Below are positions 58,849 through 64,000 of a stretch of 64,000 nucleotides of DNA, in pieces. The notes under the pieces are model-generated. The model was not told the DNA's origin and did no database searches. It saw only the letters and a list, made by a program, of their open reading frames with translations. A program made the position numbers and the translations under genes. The first letter of the stretch is position 1. Every line of letters begins with the position of its first letter. Source of the stretch: Xylaria sp. FL1777 (lineage: Eukaryota; Ascomycota; Sordariomycetes; Xylariales; Xylariaceae); contig MU400618.1 in the NCBI GenBank assembly GCA_022578965.1, forward strand, positions 1 to 64,000, in the 5' to 3' direction.

Positions 58849-60724
58849 CTTTTAATTGCTTCCAAACCTGAGGCGAACACCCAGGTTGAGGTTGTCATGA
58901 ACTATGAACATTGTTACGCAAGGACCCTGAACTCCTTTAGCGGCAAGCCCTGGGCTATATACTGGCGTGACATCGTGATAGGTGTAGACGCAAGGCATGT
59001 AGAACAGGACATTGCAAGGTTCCGGGCATGATACGATGATAGGTAGGCCGTAGTAGAAACTTAGCTTCGATCGCGAAGGAAGGCCTGTTGAATGTGAATG
59101 CTACTACAGACGCAAGTCACTTGTTTCAGGTCGAGTTTCTGTACAATAATTGTCGCTGAAAAGATCAGATTGAAAACCTAAGGGGAAAATAGAGTCAGCA
59201 AGGCCAGCATATCTCCTTACCTTACACAGAACCTTGTGACAGTGTTGTTTCAGTTCGTCTAGGGACAACTACCACGCATGATATTGACGAAGTCCTACGA
59301 CCATTTATGCGGCCCCTTGAACAAGATCTGATGGCCGGCGGTTAACCCAGGAGTCCAAACGAGCAATACGCAAGCGCTAACCTCGTAGTCCTGTCAATTG
59401 GGCTATCACTACAGGATTATCAAGATGTGGCGAAGGTTTTTGTTTTGTTCCCCCCCTCCCCCCCCCTTTGTCCCCGGGCGTCTTTTAAATGCTTGCTCTC
59501 TGTTTGACCCAACTTTCCATTCAAGCTCCATATTGCTAACCGCATACATTCTTTTACACCCCAAATAAGAAGTGCCATTTCCTGTTTAGGTGAGTCTAGA
59601 GCAGGGAACTACGTGTACCAAGGCTAACTACCGGTAGCCCAAGTTAAAAACGAAGGTAGTCTTTTTCCCTGGGAGCAAATATACAGATAGTCGGAAATTT
59701 TCTAACAGAAAACCTAACATTCACGTTGGAATCAGTAAACCAATTTATTAAAAAAAAAAGTTTAAAGATTAAGAAGACAAAGAAGAAACAGCAATCCTAA
59801 ACAGGGTTAAATAAATGAGAACTCTTCTTTTTACTCAGACTTAGCCATCCGTATAAACCTACCCACTCTCCCCTTCCCACACACGAGAGCGAAGAGCCGT
59901 CGCAGAGCAACAGCTTCTCGCAAACGACGGTATGTAGAAGTACACAAGAATAGGGACTAGAAGTAAACGAGTTATTCAGTGGAAGTGGACTGAATCTCTT
60001 CCGCTTCTATCAAGCAAGTTGAATAAGATAGGGGCCTTACGCAGCTCCATAGATGATACAAGTACAAGCGATCGTTCTATCAGTAGACATAGTCAACCAA
60101 GTATAGGGCAATGTGGCTATAGCTTCCCATCCCCTGAGAATCAACGCCCAACCCTCGCGCATTAACATGCTGTCAAATTCAGTCATTGTCCTCCTGAAAA
60201 ACGATATATTCTTTGTTACGGGCTACCTGTTGGTGCTCATAAGCACGAGCCCGGATTGTGTGAGTGCAGGAGCTCATTGCTGGCAAGCATCAATTGGCCA
60301 AACTGATAGATAGTAGGCGTACAGTAGGCTCCTTGTTCAACCGCAGCTTAACCAGCCAGAAAACAATAGCACAGTTTAGAGAATCACAAACTTAGCTGTG
60401 TTAATATATACTGGTAGTATTCCTCTTTTGAGAGTACCAAGATGTCTGTAGATGACAAGCTGTCAAACGATTGTTGGCACGCTGACCCGATCTGGTGTGA
60501 CACTGCGCATGTGTCTACGTAAGTGACTATACCACGATATATGATGGAAATCCCGAGTCTAGTTCGTCCTATGCTACTAGATCCTCCATCCACGAACATT
60601 GAGACTAGAAAGGGCCCCTCAAGGACCTATTACCAAAATGTTCGAAGCAACCCAAGAAGCCGTCATGATTCCAGATGATTTTATCTATTAATACACATCA
60701 GCTAGAAGACAGCACAACTTCCAC
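58849..60724. other. 1.9-kb gap: no gene recognised
   Basis: Contains a homopolymer-rich patch (T then C runs, 59435-59470), A-rich stretches near 59750-59800, and a minus-strand stretch at 59340-59415 faintly like a decayed tRNA. No ORF has family features. Confidence 0.45.
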
Positions 60725-61233
60725 TCACGCCGACTCGGGGTACCTACTGAGGTCATACGTAGCCGTGGTCACCTTATAGTTGGACAGCAAACAGGTGCAG
60801 TTAATGATGAACTCAACACTGCTAGCCCGAATTGTGCAGCCCTTGCAGCTGCGCCAGTAGTCTCCGCTGTAATACACGATTAGTGCCTATTATGGCGGCG
60901 GAGTAGAGAGGAGAATGAACGAACTTGTTGTAGGGAGCGAGCTGGCCGCCGCTGTTTATGAGGCAGTAAGAAGTATCGAACCTTATAGGCAGCAGGAATG
61001 TAAGCTTCATACTCGAAACCTATCTTGTGAGAGTTCCGAATGGAGGACGTCCGATGATCTTACCATGTCCAATCATAGCTGTAGATCTCCCAGTTGTCGT
61101 TATTGCAATATGCACCGAGGTAGCTATCGACTAGCATTGCTGTTTGCCATGTACAGTTGGTGAGGAAACTCTGGGCGAGGGCACAAGGACCGACTGCCAG
61201 GACTGCAAGAATAGCAGTGATGAAGGGTTTCAT
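60725..61233 (-). CDS. Small secreted protein, cyanovirin-N homology (CVNH)-like lectin
   Basis: Three exons on the minus strand: 61233-61064, 60981-60925 and 60866-60725; 122 residues. A signal peptide (MKPFITAILAVLAVGPCALA) is followed by a mature domain of about 100 residues. Its pattern SFLTNCTWQTAMLV..LGAYCNN, then CLINSGGQLAPYNNG, DYWRSCKGCTI, FIINCTCL follows the two-repeat CVNH layout (SF..C, L.A.C, D/S-x-C-IxN..GxL, then S-C..C.., I.C.C). CVNH proteins are mannose-binding lectins; fungal ones are often secreted. Several extra cysteines suggest added disulphides. The typical D-L-N motif is altered to D-T-S-Y. Homology is judged by eye only and is not certain. Three potential N-glycosylation sequons (NCT twice) are visible. 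Confidence 0.75.
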
Positions 61234-62850
61234 TGTGCTAGTTGGGGGAGGCCTCGAAATACTGCTTTGGACAAATGTATTGTAGCGACTGGTGCAAGTA
61301 TTGATGACTGGGACTCTCAGAGCGCGATCCTAGAAAGGACAAAGCTCCTACAAATATGACGTGAAGGAAGAACTCAAGGTATCGAGACCAGAAGCTTGTA
61401 TCTATATAGGTATACCTGAATAGCAAGTCCTGGGGAATGGGGATTTTAGGAGAGGGTGAGGGAGTGATAAGCACCGAAGAACGAGGGGGGACAGTTGGGC
61501 CTCATTGCTCTTGTCCTGGGCTCATTCACGAACTGGCAGATCAAAGCTAGACTCAAAAGAAGGAAACCGCAACGACTGCTGAATTTAGTTTCAAGTAATA
61601 CCAGAGCGAGACAAGAAGGCATCCATTCGGCAAGTGCGAGCACTATAGTCACACTGCATATATTCAGGGCTGTATCCTGGAGTCGGAGCGGCTTGGTATG
61701 TACCTAGGTACTTCTACGTGTGAACGGCTAGCCTGATGAACCTCCCTCAGGAAACATACGACCGTGACGTAGATATCCTGCATATATGAACTATCTCCAT
61801 CAGATCTGGTTACGTACACTCACTTAATCCGACCTCAAAGAGTCTTTGCGGTTGCCTACACAAGTAGGTACTTTATGTAGATCGACTAAGTACCTACTAA
61901 GCGTCTGAAAGATGTCTAGGTAGGTACACTGCATTTGCCATGCCTGTACAATTCATACAAGTGAGCTACATGTGCATCTACATATATGCCTGCGTTCCGA
62001 TCCATGGTTGAAACATTACACAAGGTAAAATACTGCTTAGGCGATCCGGCGAGGCAGGAATTCTCCAACCCCCTTACCCCTATATACAGTTCCCAGGCAC
62101 GCCTTTGGTTGACGAACCTGACACGGCACTTAGAAGTAACACACTGCTATTATCAAGATGAATCGGAAGATATACTGTTTGTCCTACTTTGGCCCTGATG
62201 AGTGGCGAGTAGAGTGCCAGTAAATACCAGAATTGCCCCCTCCTAGTTTAACCACCTGGTAGATAAATATCAGGAAATATTATCTGCGTAAAACCAGTGA
62301 ATCTCTTAATTGTAACCGGACTCGTAGACAGTAACATGGCCATGTCTTGATCGCGTCAAGCTAAAAGGAGTCGAGGTACGTTGATCACCTATGCCGACAT
62401 TCCAATCACGAAAATAGAAGGTATTGAAGGTAGGTCGACCAGTGAAGAGCAGCATACAGCACTTTTTAATGGGGGAAACTTTAAATAAAAATAAATTGAT
62501 TATGCATTTCCATGACCGTCTAACGTATACAAGATAAGCTTTGTTGTACATAAAAGTGCATGAAACAAATACATTGCCTAGGGTATCGTTCTGAGGTGCT
62601 GTGCTGTCTGCTTCGTGAAACGCCTCGAACAAAACTGATAGCCTCTATGATGCTGCGATTGGTATGATGGGGAAATTTTATACAAATATGTGTGCCCTTC
62701 ACACTCGGGTTGAAGGACAATGCGTGGGATAAGGTTCGCGGGTATGGAGGAAAGGAGTCAGTCGAGTTAAAATCTCCGTGGAGACGACAACACCATAAAA
62801 CATCAGCAAACATCAGCAAACGCGAATTGCATCTACTGCCCCTGAGTAGT
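61234..62850. other. 1.6-kb gap: no gene recognised
   Basis: TAGGTA/TACCTA clusters at 61690-61710 and 61860-61935. No coding or RNA feature seen. Confidence 0.5.
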
Positions 62851-63972
62851 TCACGACCCAGAAGCGGGTGTCTGCTTCTCGGGATAATCCTGGAAGCCGG
62901 CAGTTGGGCCATCGCGGTTGAGCAGCCACGGAAACCGGTCCGGCTGCCCCAGGAGCAGCGCCGGCACGTCTTGGTTGTTTTCTATCCTTTCGTAGACCTG
63001 TCCTTCTCGATCCCACAGGTCCTTCCCATTCCGCACCCGATCGGCAATGCGCTCGCGATCGCGATAGACGTCGTTGTTCATCCACACGTGGGAGAAGGAC
63101 GCCAGCTTGGTTAGGACCTCGTCTATCGTCGAGAAGCAGGTCGAGCAGTGCCATCCCGCGCTCCACAGATTGCCCTTCTCGAGCTTGATAAGCGGCTGGA
63201 GCCCACCGTCCGAGTTGCGGAGATTCACCGGGAGGATTGTCCTCCAGCCCTGGTAATAGGTGGCCTGCGGGTGGGCCCACTGTGAGCCCTTATGCATGAA
63301 CTGGAAGCTGTAATAGTAGAAGTGGCTCCGTAGGGTGAGCCGGCGGGGAAAGGTGCATGCTTTGAGCACCACTATAGTCTCTGGACGCACAAGCTCATCG
63401 ACATCGGCCACGATAAGGACATCGCCGTCGACGGGGGCCTTGGCGCCGATCAAGCGTGGAAGCACTTGGTCATACATAGCGTTCCTCTGCAAATCCTCCC
63501 AGGCCCAGGCCGGGTTGGCGCGGTCCGAGTGGAAGCCATCTGGGATCTCGAGTTGGTGATATATGATTTTGTCCCGGTATGCGGCGAAGCGATCCATGTT
63601 ATCCTTGATGAACAAAGGCTTATCGCGGTTTGTGAAGGTCTTGCTAGACTCTACAATGACGAAATAGTCAACATAGTCATAGGTGCCGTTTAAGCGAATT
63701 TCGAGCCATTCCAGTTCCGTGTTAACCATTATTAGGTCGTAGACCTTCCTATCCCCGGCATTCTTGAACGGCTTCCACCCATGTTGGCGACAGAGACTCC
63801 GCGTTACGGCGGGATTTGCTAGATCCACGTCACGCGGATCAAAGCGAGATATATGGTGGACAGACATGTCTGTCCAGTTGGGATTCAGCCATAGGAGGAA
63901 GAGCAATATCAGAGCGAAGATAAAAGTCAAGCGAGTACATCTCCGCCTGTCGAGGCGCAAGTGATGTGCCAT
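62851..63972 (-). CDS. Glycosyltransferase family 17-like (MGAT3-type) type II membrane protein
   Basis: A single exon of 373 residues, intact; the start lies 28 bases from the window end. A short basic N-terminus precedes one signal-anchor segment (LTFIFALILLFLLWL), as in Golgi glycosyltransferases. The catalytic domain has KVYDLIMVNTELEWLEIRLN, VDYFVIVESSKTFTNRDKPL, DRFAAYRDKIIYHQLEIPDG, AWEDLQRNAMYDQVLPRLIG and the metal-binding VLIVADVDELVRPET (DVDE). The later WSAGWHCSTCFSTIDEVLTK and FSHVWMNNDVYRDRERIADR match GT17, whose animal member MGAT3 adds bisecting GlcNAc. Fungal members are common but their acceptor is not established. Third positions are GC-rich. Confidence 0.92.
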   Translation of the reverse strand: MAHHLRLDRRRCTRLTFIFALILLFLLWLNPNWTDMSVHHISRFDPRDVDLANPAVTRSLCRQHGWKPFKNAGDRKVYDLIMVNTELEWLEIRLNGTYDYVDYFVIVESSKTFTNRDKPLFIKDNMDRFAAYRDKIIYHQLEIPDGFHSDRANPAWAWEDLQRNAMYDQVLPRLIGAKAPVDGDVLIVADVDELVRPETIVVLKACTFPRRLTLRSHFYYYSFQFMHKGSQWAHPQATYYQGWRTILPVNLRNSDGGLQPLIKLEKGNLWSAGWHCSTCFSTIDEVLTKLASFSHVWMNNDVYRDRERIADRVRNGKDLWDREGQVYERIENNQDVPALLLGQPDRFPWLLNRDGPTAGFQDYPEKQTPASGS

Positions 63973-64000
63973 GTTGTCATTGTATAGGCATTAGTTTTGT

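Noticed and set aside
59340..59415. Minus-strand stretch resembling a tRNA D-arm (TAGCCCAATTGACAGGAC)
   Set aside because: No paired T-arm with a TTCRA loop and no closing acceptor stem could be found.
61750..61770. ACATACGACC, as at the 5' end of fungal 5S rRNA
   Set aside because: The match stops after about ten bases.

Overview
This window is nuclear DNA of a filamentous ascomycete. Nearly all genes are interrupted by short GT-AG introns (about 50-140 bp, often with a CTAAC/CTGAC-like branch site). The proteins are typical fungal housekeeping orthologues (Sla1, Prp46, Orc1, Cog8, Hem25, AMP deaminase, prefoldins). The first ~1.6 kb is an extremely AT-rich block of the kind made by repeat-induced point mutation (RIP). 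Protein families and RIP suggest Pezizomycotina, probably Sordariomycetes; I cannot name the species. Exon structures below were worked out by hand from splice signals, reading phase and remembered family motifs. Every multi-exon total is a whole number of codons.

Layout. 1-1620: RIP-like AT block, ending abruptly. 1.6-7.7 kb: gene-poor, with one orphan ORF and a frameshifted cytidine/deoxycytidylate deaminase pseudogene. 7.7-24.3 kb: PP2A B subunit, a UDP-sugar transporter, AMP deaminase, an unknown NLS/coiled-coil protein and SLA1. 25-32.4 kb: TLC-domain membrane protein, COG8, HEM25 and an Arg/Glu-rich unknown. 34-38.9 kb: a divergent cytochrome P450 / O-methyltransferase pair, the only metabolic-cluster-like locus. 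40.1-42.7 kb: prefoldin subunit 1 and alkaline ceramidase. 44.2-53.6 kb: TMF/Sgm1-like golgin, Nas6/gankyrin, PRP46 and ORC1, with a nested inverted-repeat element at 48.47-49.05 kb. 54.5-58.8 kb: an unknown 521-aa protein, prefoldin subunit 5 and a membrane protein with signal peptide. 60.7-64 kb: a small secreted protein resembling cyanovirin-N lectins and a GT17-like glycosyltransferase.

Working together. Most neighbours are functionally unrelated, as is usual in fungi. The exceptions are the head-to-head P450/O-methyltransferase pair, which could modify one small molecule. Chaperone/assembly factors (prefoldin 1, prefoldin 5, Nas6) and Golgi/secretory genes (UDP-sugar transporter, COG8, TMF, ceramidase, GT17) recur, but with no sign of physical clustering. 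Intergenic DNA carries many copies of a short TAGGTA/TACCTA motif. I found no complete transposase, CRISPR array, rRNA or convincing tRNA. No clearly new multi-gene system is evident; the best leads are the nested inverted-repeat element, the P450/OMT locus and the secreted CVNH-like protein.
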